Positions 1-5,339 of a stretch of 5,339 nt of DNA are shown here, piece after piece. Position numbers and translations under genes: made by a program. The notes under the pieces were generated by a model. It saw only the letters and a program-made list of their open reading frames with translations. It was not told where the DNA came from and did no database searches. Positions within the stretch are counted from its first letter, which is position 1; every line of letters starts with the position of its first letter. Origin of the DNA: Woeseiaceae bacterium (GTDB taxonomy: Bacteria; Pseudomonadota; Gammaproteobacteria; Steroidobacterales; Woeseiaceae); NCBI GenBank assembly GCA_022866645.1, contig JALHUQ010000139.1, positions 1 to 5,339 of the forward strand, in the 5' to 3' direction.

Positions 1-56
1 CTCGCAGGCAGTGCGGCGAGCAGGTGGTTTTGCTGCGGATCGTGCGGGGAGGTCAT
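1..56 (-). CDS. Crp/Fnr-family transcriptional regulator, N-terminal fragment (partial)
   Basis: An ATG on the minus strand at 56-54 opens a frame that runs off the left edge after 18 codons: MTSPHDPQQNHLLAALPA. The segment NHLLAALPA is typical of the start of a group of Crp/Fnr-type regulators (usual form N-x-L-L-A-A-L-P before the cyclic-nucleotide-binding-like domain). In that family an N-terminal sensor domain is followed by a C-terminal helix-turn-helix; neither is inside the window. No good Shine-Dalgarno precedes the ATG (the upstream minus-strand sequence ends GGTGTACTTTC), so the start is less secure than the frame. The gene is divergent from the small membrane protein at 236-385, which suggests it may control that gene and itself. 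The call rests on 18 residues and could be wrong. Confidence 0.6.
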   Translation of the reverse strand, partial: MTSPHDPQQNHLLAALPA

Positions 57-92
57 GAAAGTACACCAGACTTGAGGGCTCTTGGGACGTTG

Positions 93-102
93 AGTAGCTA
101 CT
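93..102. repeat. perfect 10-bp palindrome AGTAGCTACT
   Basis: AGTAGCTACT equals its own reverse complement and lies between the two divergent genes, overlapping the candidate minus-strand -10. It is also part of a wider inverted repeat, GAGTA (92-96) and TACTC (104-108). It could be a regulator site or chance; ten bases is short. Confidence 0.3.
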
Positions 103-105
103 ATA
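100..105 (-). promoter_or_regulatory. candidate -10 element for the minus-strand regulator gene
   Basis: On the minus strand the sequence is TATAGT, one mismatch from the sigma-70 -10 consensus. It would place transcription start near position 93 and give a leader of about 37 nt. No TTGACA-like -35 sits 16-18 bp upstream, so the promoter would probably need an activator. It overlaps a perfect 10-bp palindrome (93-102). Confidence 0.3.
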
Positions 106-128
106 CTCCGAAATCGCCATCTTGTGTT

Positions 129-141
129 CGGTAGCGTACCG
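129..141. promoter_or_regulatory. inverted repeat CGGTA-GCG-TACCG, candidate operator
   Basis: Two perfect 5-bp arms are separated by 3 bp in the divergent intergenic region. The centre (135) lies about 42 bp upstream of the minus-strand start predicted from the TATAGT -10. That is the spacing used by class II Crp/Fnr activators. The symmetry is seen directly; the regulator and function are inferred. The bases are not a canonical FNR (TTGAT-N4-ATCAA) or CRP (TGTGA-N6-TCACA) site. Confidence 0.4.
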
Positions 142-161
142 TCGCGCGATCGGAAAGTGGG

Positions 162-176
162 TAGTGTGACGCACTA
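162..176. promoter_or_regulatory. inverted repeat TAGTGTG-A-CGCACTA, candidate operator
   Basis: A 15-bp near-palindrome has six of seven base pairs matching around a central A. It overlaps a second perfect palindrome, CACTAGTG (172-179). It lies 60-74 bp upstream of the small membrane protein start. Just to its left, 161-171 (GTAGTGTGACG) matches 131-141 (GTAGCGTACCG) at 8 of 11 positions with an exact 30-bp offset. This suggests two related sites, about three helical turns apart, in one control region. Confidence 0.35.
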
Positions 177-195
177 GTGAGTAGGTTTGACTCGC

Positions 196-201
196 GAAAA
201 T
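196..201 (+). promoter_or_regulatory. weak candidate -10 for the small membrane protein gene
   Basis: GAAAAT matches four of six -10 consensus positions. It would start transcription near 208, leaving a leader of about 28 nt that still contains the ribosome binding site. The candidate site at 161-171 would then be centred about 42 bp upstream, mirroring the arrangement on the minus strand. No convincing -35 is present, so this is a low-confidence placement. Confidence 0.2.
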
Positions 202-235
202 CGCAGTCGGCCGCTCACACAAGAGGAGAAAGATC

Positions 236-385
236 ATGCTTTACACCATTGCGGTAATACTTCTGGTTCTTTGGGCTCTCGGTTTGGTTACCTCCTTCAC
301 GGCAGGAGGCTTCATCCACGCCCTGCTCGTTATCGCGGTGATCCTGGTCATCTATGCAGTAATCAGCGGCCGAAAGGTCGTTTGA
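236..385 (+). CDS. lmo0937-family small membrane protein (DUF5670-like)
   Basis: A 49-residue protein starts at an ATG seven bases after a strong Shine-Dalgarno (AAGAGGAG, AGGAG at 224-228) and ends in TGA. It begins MLYTIAVILLVLWALGL and ends ISGRKVV. Two hydrophobic helices are visible, about residues 3-18 and 26-44, joined by a short turn TSFTAGGFIH, with a basic tail (GRK). The length, the WxLGLVTS segment, the GGFIH turn and the basic end match the lmo0937 family of tiny inner-membrane proteins, whose molecular function is unknown to me. It is transcribed away from the putative Crp/Fnr gene, suggesting regulation by it. The longer frame over the same bases (187-456) has no family resemblance and lacks this ribosome binding site. 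Confidence 0.85.
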   Translation: MLYTIAVILLVLWALGLVTSFTAGGFIHALLVIAVILVIYAVISGRKVV

Positions 386-410
386 AATACGCGTTGCGTA
401 ACCCCAAAGT

Positions 411-424
411 CGCCGGGCCCGGCG
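411..424. repeat. perfect 14-bp GC palindrome in the gap after the small membrane gene
   Basis: CGCCGGGCCCGGCG is its own reverse complement and starts 26 bases after the stop codon at 385. As RNA it could fold as a 5-bp GC stem with a GGCC loop. No U-tract follows on either strand, so it is not a classic intrinsic terminator. It may slow transcription, bind a protein or be chance in GC-rich DNA. The rest of the 386-498 gap shows only a weak possible promoter (CTGACC at 453-458, TATACC at 477-482). Confidence 0.35.
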
Positions 425-498
425 GCACCAAAATAACGACTATTCGATCCGACTGACCGTGAGTAATGGCTGGCCATATACCCCCAGCAGGCTAATCC

Positions 499-1842
499 AT
501 GAATAAATTAAAAAAACTCTGGAGCGATTTGCAGTCGAGCTTTTGGTTTATGCCTTCCCTGATCGTCATGGGCAGTATTGTATTCGCGGCAGCGTTGATC
601 GAAGCAGACTCTTCCGGGAGCAACCAATGGCTGAGCCGCTGGCCACGCCTGTTTGGTGCCGGGGCGGAAGGCGCGCGCCAGATGTTGTCTACGCTTGCAG
701 GTTCCATGATGTCCGTTATGGGTATCACGTTCTCCATGACCCTGCTGGCGCTGGCGTTGGTTTCGGGCCAATACACCTCGCGCATTCTGCGCAACTTCAT
801 GAGCAGTCGCGGTACGCAGGTCACGCTGGGGACCTTCGCCGGTATTTTCGTCTATTGCCTGATCGTGTTGCGTACCATTCGGGGGGGCGACACGGATTTT
901 GTGCCGAGCCTGGCGGTGTTTGTCGCGTTCTTTATGGCGCTCGGCGGCGTAGGCGTCCTCATTTTCTTCATTCATCACATCGCCTCGTCGATCCAGGCTT
1001 CCAGCATCATCGCCTCGATTGCTCATGAAACAATCGCGGTCATTGATCGGCAGTTTCCGGAAAAGCCAGATCAGGTTCCCGATGAAGATGAAGGACGGAA
1101 CCAGGTGCTTGAGCCACAGGATGAGAGGACCTGGTACGCTGTGTCGGCAGCCGCGAGCGGCTACATACAGAGCGTGGATAATGACGCCCTGTTTTGCTTG
1201 GCCCGGGACAGGAAGACCATCGTGCGGATGGAACGCGGCATCGGCGCGTTCGTTGTGCAGAATACCGCTTTGGCCTCGCTCGCCCTGACGTTTCCACCTG
1301 ATCAAGAGATGATTGCTGCCTTGAATGGGGCTTACAGCATCAGCCGCCGTCGCACCATTGATCAGGACCCCGCTTTCGGCATTAGGCAGATCGTCGATAT
1401 CGCCTTGAAGGCACTTTCGCCCGGTGTCAATGACACCTCGACGGCCGTGATGTGCGTAGATTATCTAACAGCGATTCTCACTCGGCTGACCGTTCGGCAA
1501 TTCCCGCTACGGCACCGCTATGAGGGCGAAGTGTTACGCTTGATCACCATAGCCCCGACCTTTGAAGGTCTGCTGGCCGAGGCGTTCGACCAGATCCGGT
1601 GTAGTGCCGAAGGCAACACCGCCATCATGGCGACTATGATCGGCGCCATCGATACCATTGCCAGTCTGACGGTCAGCCCGTGCCACCGACGAGCACTCGG
1701 CGAACAGGTGCAATGGATTGCCGAGCTGGCCGATCGCACCATCGAATCCACGCATGATCGCGTGCGGATCGAAAGGCGGCTGATGCAGGTACGCGAAGCG
1801 CTCGAAGCCGGACCTGCGTTTTGTCCAGGGAAAGGGGCATAG
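499..1842 (+). CDS. DUF2254 domain-containing membrane protein
   Basis: The 447-residue protein matches the DUF2254 family, predicted inner-membrane proteins of unknown function. Four hydrophobic segments are visible at about residues 17-36, 66-89, 107-127 and 134-160. A mostly soluble C-terminal half follows, starting with a helical stretch (IASSIQASSIIASIAHETIA, 161-180) and an acidic linker around 187-210. The best family signature is at about 290-315, DPAFGIRQIVDIALKALSPG followed by VNDTSTA. The length is normal for the family and no frameshift is seen. The ATG has an acceptable AGCAGG (486-491) seven bases upstream. The gene lies between the small membrane protein and the molybdenum hydroxylase operon in the same direction, with gaps of 113 and 132 bases, so co-transcription is possible but not shown. 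Confidence 0.92.
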   Translation: MNKLKKLWSDLQSSFWFMPSLIVMGSIVFAAALIEADSSGSNQWLSRWPRLFGAGAEGARQMLSTLAGSMMSVMGITFSMTLLALALVSGQYTSRILRNFMSSRGTQVTLGTFAGIFVYCLIVLRTIRGGDTDFVPSLAVFVAFFMALGGVGVLIFFIHHIASSIQASSIIASIAHETIAVIDRQFPEKPDQVPDEDEGRNQVLEPQDERTWYAVSAAASGYIQSVDNDALFCLARDRKTIVRMERGIGAFVVQNTALASLALTFPPDQEMIAALNGAYSISRRRTIDQDPAFGIRQIVDIALKALSPGVNDTSTAVMCVDYLTAILTRLTVRQFPLRHRYEGEVLRLITIAPTFEGLLAEAFDQIRCSAEGNTAIMATMIGAIDTIASLTVSPCHRRALGEQVQWIAELADRTIESTHDRVRIERRLMQVREALEAGPAFCPGKGA

Positions 1843-1934
1843 GCTTGTGCAACGGAGCCAGGAAATGGAAACCCATTTACCGTTATGAGCAATCCTCTCA
1901 ATACGGTGAAAAACCTCAATGCGACCACTACCGA

Positions 1935-1984
1935 TAGGAGAATCGTAGATGAACACCACTCTTAAGATGGCGTCGTGTCGATAA
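1935..1984 (+). promoter_or_regulatory. strong ribosome binding site with 11-codon mini-ORF overlapping the cytochrome gene start
   Basis: TAGGAG (1935-1940) lies eight bases before an ATG at 1949. That ATG opens only MNTTLKMASCR and stops at TAA 1982-1984. The cytochrome frame is different and starts at GTG 1975, inside the mini-ORF, with only a poor Shine-Dalgarno-like AAGATGG (1964-1970). The mini-ORF could be a leader peptide that feeds ribosomes to the cytochrome start by translational coupling. It could also be the remnant of a frameshifted original start, or a sequencing error. The layout is directly visible; the role is inferred. Confidence 0.4.
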
Positions 1985-3306
1985 TCAACAGATCGCGAAC
2001 CAGGATTGTTCTGCTGTCCGTGATTGGTGTCGGATTGCTGGCAGTGTTCGGCTTCAGCGCATGCGCGTGGCGGCCTGCGATCGACCCGATATCGCTACCC
2101 GCAGCCGGTTCATTTAGTGACGGCCTTGTGCAGCGTGGTCGTGAACTTGCCGGTGTCGGCAATTGCATGACCTGCCATAGCATCGAGGGCGCGCCCGCGT
2201 ATGCTGGCGGTTACCCGATGCAGACCGGTTTCGGCATTGTGTACAGCACCAACATTACGCCTGACCGTAATAGCGGCATTGGTCAATGGTCGGAGGAAGC
2301 CTTCGCACGAGCCATGCGAGAGGGTGTACGTCGCGACGGTAAGCATCTGTTTCCGGTCTTCCCGTACACTCATTTTCGATTGCTAACCGACTCGGATATG
2401 AAGGCGCTGTACGCCTATTTTATGACCCGAGAACCGGCAACCGCCGACATTCCCGACAACACCTTGTCATTTCCATTCAAAGTTAGAGCTTTGCAAGCCG
2501 GCTGGAAATTGTTGTTTTTTGAAAACCACGACTTTCAATCGACGACCGCGAAGAGCGAGTTGTGGAATCATGGTGCCTACCTCAGCGAAGGCCTTGGGCA
2601 TTGTGGCGCTTGCCATACACCGCGCAACGCATTAGGAGCAGAACGCGACGATGCTGCCTACCACGGTGCCATCGTTAATAGTTGGTACGCGCCAGCGCTT
2701 AACAGCAACAATGCAGCGCCCCTGGTCTGGACCGAAAATGAGCTGTTCGTGTATCTGCGCTACGGCGTCAGTGACCTGCACGGTGTCGCTGCAGGATCAA
2801 TGTCCGACGTGGTGCATCGGGGTCTAGTGGATCTTTCCGGCGACGATATCCGGGCAATAGCCGTCTACTTTGCCGATCTCGGTGGCGCCGGTGAGATCAG
2901 CAATGCGGACGTTGTCACAGCTATGAAGGTCACGCAGGCTGACCCAGGCGGCGCGCACGTCGCCGGCGCGGAATTATACGAATCGGCATGCGCGTCCTGT
3001 CATTTCAATACGCTTGGCAGTCCATCGGCCCTACGACCCGAGCTATCCCTAAATAGCGCGCTGTATGCACCGGAGCCCGACAACTTTTTGCGACTTGTGC
3101 TGCAAGGCGTTTCACGAAAAGACGGACACCCGGCGTTATTCATGCACGGCTACGCGTCATCGCTTAGCGACGCCAATATTGCTGAGATTGCACAGTACTT
3201 AAGGGCGCGGCACGTGGTCCATCCCGACCGGGCCGACAACAACAACTGGCAAAACATTGAGGAACGTGTCGGGCAAATTCGGCACGAGATGGAGGTTTCA
3301 GAATGA
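1975..3306 (+). CDS. three-haem c-type cytochrome subunit of a periplasmic molybdenum hydroxylase
   Basis: The 443-residue protein has three CxxCH haem c sites: CMTCH (64-68), CGACH (210-214) and CASCH (339-343). This layout matches the cytochrome subunits of membrane-bound alcohol/aldehyde dehydrogenases and nicotinate/isoquinoline-type hydroxylases. It should take electrons from the iron-sulfur subunit and pass them to the respiratory chain on the periplasmic side. A basic N-terminus (NRSRTR) and hydrophobic stretch (about 11-28) form a signal peptide or membrane anchor. FSAC at 27-30 is only a weak lipobox. Likely axial Met ligands are M276 (haem 2, GSMSDVV) and M390 (haem 3, FMHGYASSLSD). 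For haem 1 the site that holds Met in alcohol dehydrogenase cytochromes (PAMPY) reads PVFPY. The start is a GTG; an in-frame stop at 1963-1965 rules out a start further upstream. The end overlaps the next gene as ATGA. Confidence 0.93.
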   Translation: MSIINRSRTRIVLLSVIGVGLLAVFGFSACAWRPAIDPISLPAAGSFSDGLVQRGRELAGVGNCMTCHSIEGAPAYAGGYPMQTGFGIVYSTNITPDRNSGIGQWSEEAFARAMREGVRRDGKHLFPVFPYTHFRLLTDSDMKALYAYFMTREPATADIPDNTLSFPFKVRALQAGWKLLFFENHDFQSTTAKSELWNHGAYLSEGLGHCGACHTPRNALGAERDDAAYHGAIVNSWYAPALNSNNAAPLVWTENELFVYLRYGVSDLHGVAAGSMSDVVHRGLVDLSGDDIRAIAVYFADLGGAGEISNADVVTAMKVTQADPGGAHVAGAELYESACASCHFNTLGSPSALRPELSLNSALYAPEPDNFLRLVLQGVSRKDGHPALFMHGYASSLSDANIAEIAQYLRARHVVHPDRADNNNWQNIEERVGQIRHEMEVSE

Positions 3307-3779
3307 CGTCATTTTCACTGAACGGTAAGGCGGTGGAGACTAAATCCGCGGCTGACACGCCGTTACTCTGGGTGATTCGCGACGAACTCGGTTTCACCGG
3401 TACTAAATTTGGCTGCGGCATTGGTATGTGCGGTGCCTGCACCGTGCACCTTGACGGACGCGCGATTCGTTCATGTATCACCCCCGTAGCCAGCATCGCC
3501 GGCGGACTGGTGACGACCATTGAGGGTCTCGATGCCGACGGTGCACACCCGTTGCAACGCGCCTGGATTCAGTCCCAGGTCCCGCAGTGCGGCTACTGTC
3601 AGTCCGGGCAGATTATGCAAGCCGCCACGCTGTTACAGGACTTCCCCGATCCAAGCGACGAGGAAATCACTGCGGTAATGACTGGCAACCTGTGTCGCTG
3701 CATGACGTACGTGCGCATTCGAAAGGCGATCAAAATGGCAGCTCGCGATATGCGCTCGACGGAGCCAAAGCATGAATAA
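3303..3779 (+). CDS. (2Fe-2S)-binding small subunit of xanthine dehydrogenase-family molybdenum hydroxylase
   Basis: The 158-residue protein has the standard two-domain layout of this subunit. The N-terminal plant-ferredoxin-like domain binds one [2Fe-2S] cluster through C38, C43, C46 and C58 (CGIGMCGAC plus a later Cys). The C-terminal helical domain binds the second through C96, C99, C131 and C133 (QCGYC and LCRCMTY). All eight ligands are present and the length is typical of IorA/NicA-like subunits. It relays electrons from the molybdenum site to the cytochrome. The ATG overlaps the cytochrome stop and has GGAGG (3291-3295) seven bases upstream, so the genes are translationally coupled. 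It has no signal peptide, so export probably depends on folding with the Tat-targeted large subunit. The substrate cannot be inferred from it. Confidence 0.95.
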   Translation: MTSFSLNGKAVETKSAADTPLLWVIRDELGFTGTKFGCGIGMCGACTVHLDGRAIRSCITPVASIAGGLVTTIEGLDADGAHPLQRAWIQSQVPQCGYCQSGQIMQAATLLQDFPDPSDEEITAVMTGNLCRCMTYVRIRKAIKMAARDMRSTEPKHE

Positions 3780-5339
3780 GTTCAGTCATTGGCAGCATCG
3801 TCCCGAAATCGCAAGTGTGATTTCACGTCGCGGCTTTCTGATCGGCGCGACCGGAGCAGGCATTACGTTTGGCTTCCTCTCACTAAGTTATGCCGATGAT
3901 GAGCCTGGTCAGGTAGCCGCCGAAGGGCGTTTCGAACCCACAATTTGGTACGACATTGATGAAGATGGTGTGGTGACCGTCAATATCGCCGAGGCCGAGA
4001 TGGGCCAGCACGTAGGTACTGCGCTCGCGAGGATCGTCGCGGATGAACTGGAGGCCAACTGGAATGACGTGCGCTTGCATTACGTCGACAGCGATCCCAA
4101 GTGGGGCCTAATGGTAACCGGCGGAAGTTGGTCGGTGTGGCAGAACTTCATCCCTTTGTCCCGAGCAGGCGCCGCCGGTCGCATCGCGCTGATTCAAGCG
4201 GGCGCACAGCAATTGGGCGTCGATCCTTCCGATTGCCATGCTCGCGATGGAGCTGTTTATGCGGGCACGAAATCGGTGAGCTACGGCGACATTGTTCGTG
4301 GTGGCGGGCTCAGTAGAACATGGTCGGCAGATGAACTCGAAGCCATACCGTTAAAGTCAGCCGATCAACGACGCCTTGTTGGCCAGGCGGCCTCGGCATT
4401 GGACGTGCCGTCGAAAACGAATGGCGCCGCTATCTACGGTATCGATGCCAAGATCGACGGCATGGTGTTTGCGCGGCCATTGATTCCGCCAACGCGCTAC
4501 GGCTCAGAGGTCAACACTATTGATGACACGGCGGCGCGCGAGATACCGGGCTACCTGCGTAGCATAGCGCTACAAGATCCCTCTGGCACCGTGCCGGGCT
4601 GGGTGGTGGTGTTGGCAGAGACGTACCCAGCGGCGATTCGGGCGGCGGACCGCATTATCGTTGATTGGACGCCAGGAAAAACCTCGGCCGTAACCGAAGA
4701 CGACATTCTGGAAGTCGGGCGACAACAGGTCAGCTCGCAAAACGGTGGCGCGATGGTCGTGAACGACGCTGGCGTCGACGATGCGTTCGCCGTTGCCAGC
4801 AACGTACTGGAAGCTGTCTATACCACCTCTACAGTGCTGCATTTTCAGCTGGAACCAGTAAACGCAGTGGCTTACCAGGCAGACAATGGCCGTTGGGAAA
4901 TTCATACCGGTAACCAGTGGCAATCACTGATTCTGCCAGTCCTGGCTACAGCGCTCGATGTGCCCGAGAACAACATCGTCATGCGCAGCTATCTCATTGG
5001 CGGTGGTTTCGGTCGGCGGCTCAACGGTGACTACGCCGTTCCGGCAGCTCTCGCGGCAAAGGCGGCAGGGCGCCCGGTCAAGCTGGTCTGGACACGAGAG
5101 GACGATGCTCGCTTTGATTCGGTACGTTCGCCGTCGGTGCAGCGTATGCGGATGGCGTTCAATAGCGATGGTGAAGTCAGCAGCATGCAGCACCACGCGT
5201 CGGCAGGATGGCCGACCCAGGTGATGGTGCCAGGATTCATGCCGCCGGGCCTGAACGGCGAGGTCTACGATCCGTTTGCGATACAAGGTGCTGACAATTG
5301 GTATTCGCTGGGGCCGCAGCGACTCCGCACGCTGTCGAA
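3772..5339 (+). CDS. molybdopterin-binding catalytic subunit, xanthine dehydrogenase family (partial, 3' end missing)
   Basis: This frame gives 522 complete codons before the right edge; family members are usually about 700-780 residues. It starts MNKFSHWQHR and has a twin-arginine signal, SRRGFL (18-23), then a hydrophobic stretch and a possible cleavage site after SYA (39-41). This predicts export of the folded, cofactor-loaded enzyme. Family signatures are NIAEAEMGQHVGTALARIVA (71-90), TGGSWSVW (116-123), HFQLEP (357-362) and the cofactor-binding GGGFGRR (410-416). The GRR form is typical of the isoquinoline 1-oxidoreductase / membrane-bound aldehyde dehydrogenase branch. The catalytic Glu expected near the C-terminus lies outside the window. 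The ATG overlaps the small-subunit stop by eight bases, with GGAG (3761-3764) seven bases upstream. Substrates in this branch include aldehydes and N-heterocycles; the exact one is not readable here. Confidence 0.95.
   Translation, partial: MNKFSHWQHRPEIASVISRRGFLIGATGAGITFGFLSLSYADDEPGQVAAEGRFEPTIWYDIDEDGVVTVNIAEAEMGQHVGTALARIVADELEANWNDVRLHYVDSDPKWGLMVTGGSWSVWQNFIPLSRAGAAGRIALIQAGAQQLGVDPSDCHARDGAVYAGTKSVSYGDIVRGGGLSRTWSADELEAIPLKSADQRRLVGQAASALDVPSKTNGAAIYGIDAKIDGMVFARPLIPPTRYGSEVNTIDDTAAREIPGYLRSIALQDPSGTVPGWVVVLAETYPAAIRAADRIIVDWTPGKTSAVTEDDILEVGRQQVSSQNGGAMVVNDAGVDDAFAVASNVLEAVYTTSTVLHFQLEPVNAVAYQADNGRWEIHTGNQWQSLILPVLATALDVPENNIVMRSYLIGGGFGRRLNGDYAVPAALAAKAAGRPVKLVWTREDDARFDSVRSPSVQRMRMAFNSDGEVSSMQHHASAGWPTQVMVPGFMPPGLNGEVYDPFAIQGADNWYSLGPQRLRTLS

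Noticed and set aside
187..456. 89-codon plus-strand frame over the small membrane protein gene
   Set aside because: The overlapping 49-codon frame has a strong ribosome binding site and a family match; this one has neither.
508..1305. Long minus-strand open frame across the DUF2254 gene
   Set aside because: It lies antisense to a clear family match and its translation is rich in Arg, His and Gln with no recognisable domain, as expected of a shadow frame.
1863..1878. Hairpin AAATGG-AAAC-CCATTT after the DUF2254 gene
   Set aside because: The stem is short and AT-rich with no following U-run, so it is not convincing as a terminator.
1534..1959. Minus-strand frames over the end of the DUF2254 gene and the following gap
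   Set aside because: No family resemblance and mostly antisense to a confident coding region.
1885..1965. 26-codon ORF (MSNPLNTVKN...) in the gap before the cytochrome, in the same frame as it
   Set aside because: No Shine-Dalgarno, no recognisable similarity, and it ends in a stop before the cytochrome start; probably chance.
2053..2067. Lipoprotein signal (FSAC) in the cytochrome N-terminus
   Set aside because: Phe at the -3 position is a poor lipobox; a plain signal peptide or membrane anchor explains the segment as well.
3693..3707. CRCMTY instead of CRCGTY in the iron-sulfur subunit
   Set aside because: All cluster ligands are intact, and as far as I recall Met at this position occurs in other members of this branch, so it is not notable.
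4924..5286. Minus-strand frame across the molybdenum subunit
   Set aside because: It is antisense to a strongly supported catalytic subunit and has no recognisable domain.

Overview
The window looks like chromosomal DNA of a Gram-negative proteobacterium, most likely a gammaproteobacterium. This rests on moderately GC-rich codon use, Tat-exported molybdoenzyme and c-type cytochrome genes, and protein families common in Proteobacteria. The genus cannot be fixed from the sequence.

Left end (1-385): the first 18 codons of a minus-strand gene read like the N-terminus of a Crp/Fnr-family regulator. It is divergent from a 49-residue, two-helix membrane protein of the lmo0937 family (236-385). The roughly 180 bp between them hold several short inverted repeats and a pair of similar 11-mers exactly 30 bp apart, a plausible shared control region.

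Middle (386-1974): a 447-residue DUF2254 membrane protein (499-1842) has flanks of 113 and 132 bases. The right-hand gap ends in a strong Shine-Dalgarno that faces an 11-codon mini-ORF rather than the start of the next gene.

Right part (1975-5339): three overlapping genes encode a periplasmic molybdenum hydroxylase of the xanthine dehydrogenase family, of the isoquinoline 1-oxidoreductase / membrane-bound aldehyde dehydrogenase type. They are a three-haem cytochrome c, a small subunit with two [2Fe-2S] clusters, and a Tat-targeted molybdopterin-binding subunit cut by the window edge. No FAD subunit is seen. The expected electron path is substrate to Mo cofactor, to two [2Fe-2S] clusters, to cytochrome c haems, to the respiratory chain. 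The substrate cannot be read from the sequence.

No tRNA, rRNA, CRISPR array, insertion sequence or phage gene was recognised, and no gene-free stretch exceeds 300 bases. The system is mostly of known type. The points most worth a second look are the divergent control region, the start of the cytochrome gene and the missing canonical Met near haem 1.
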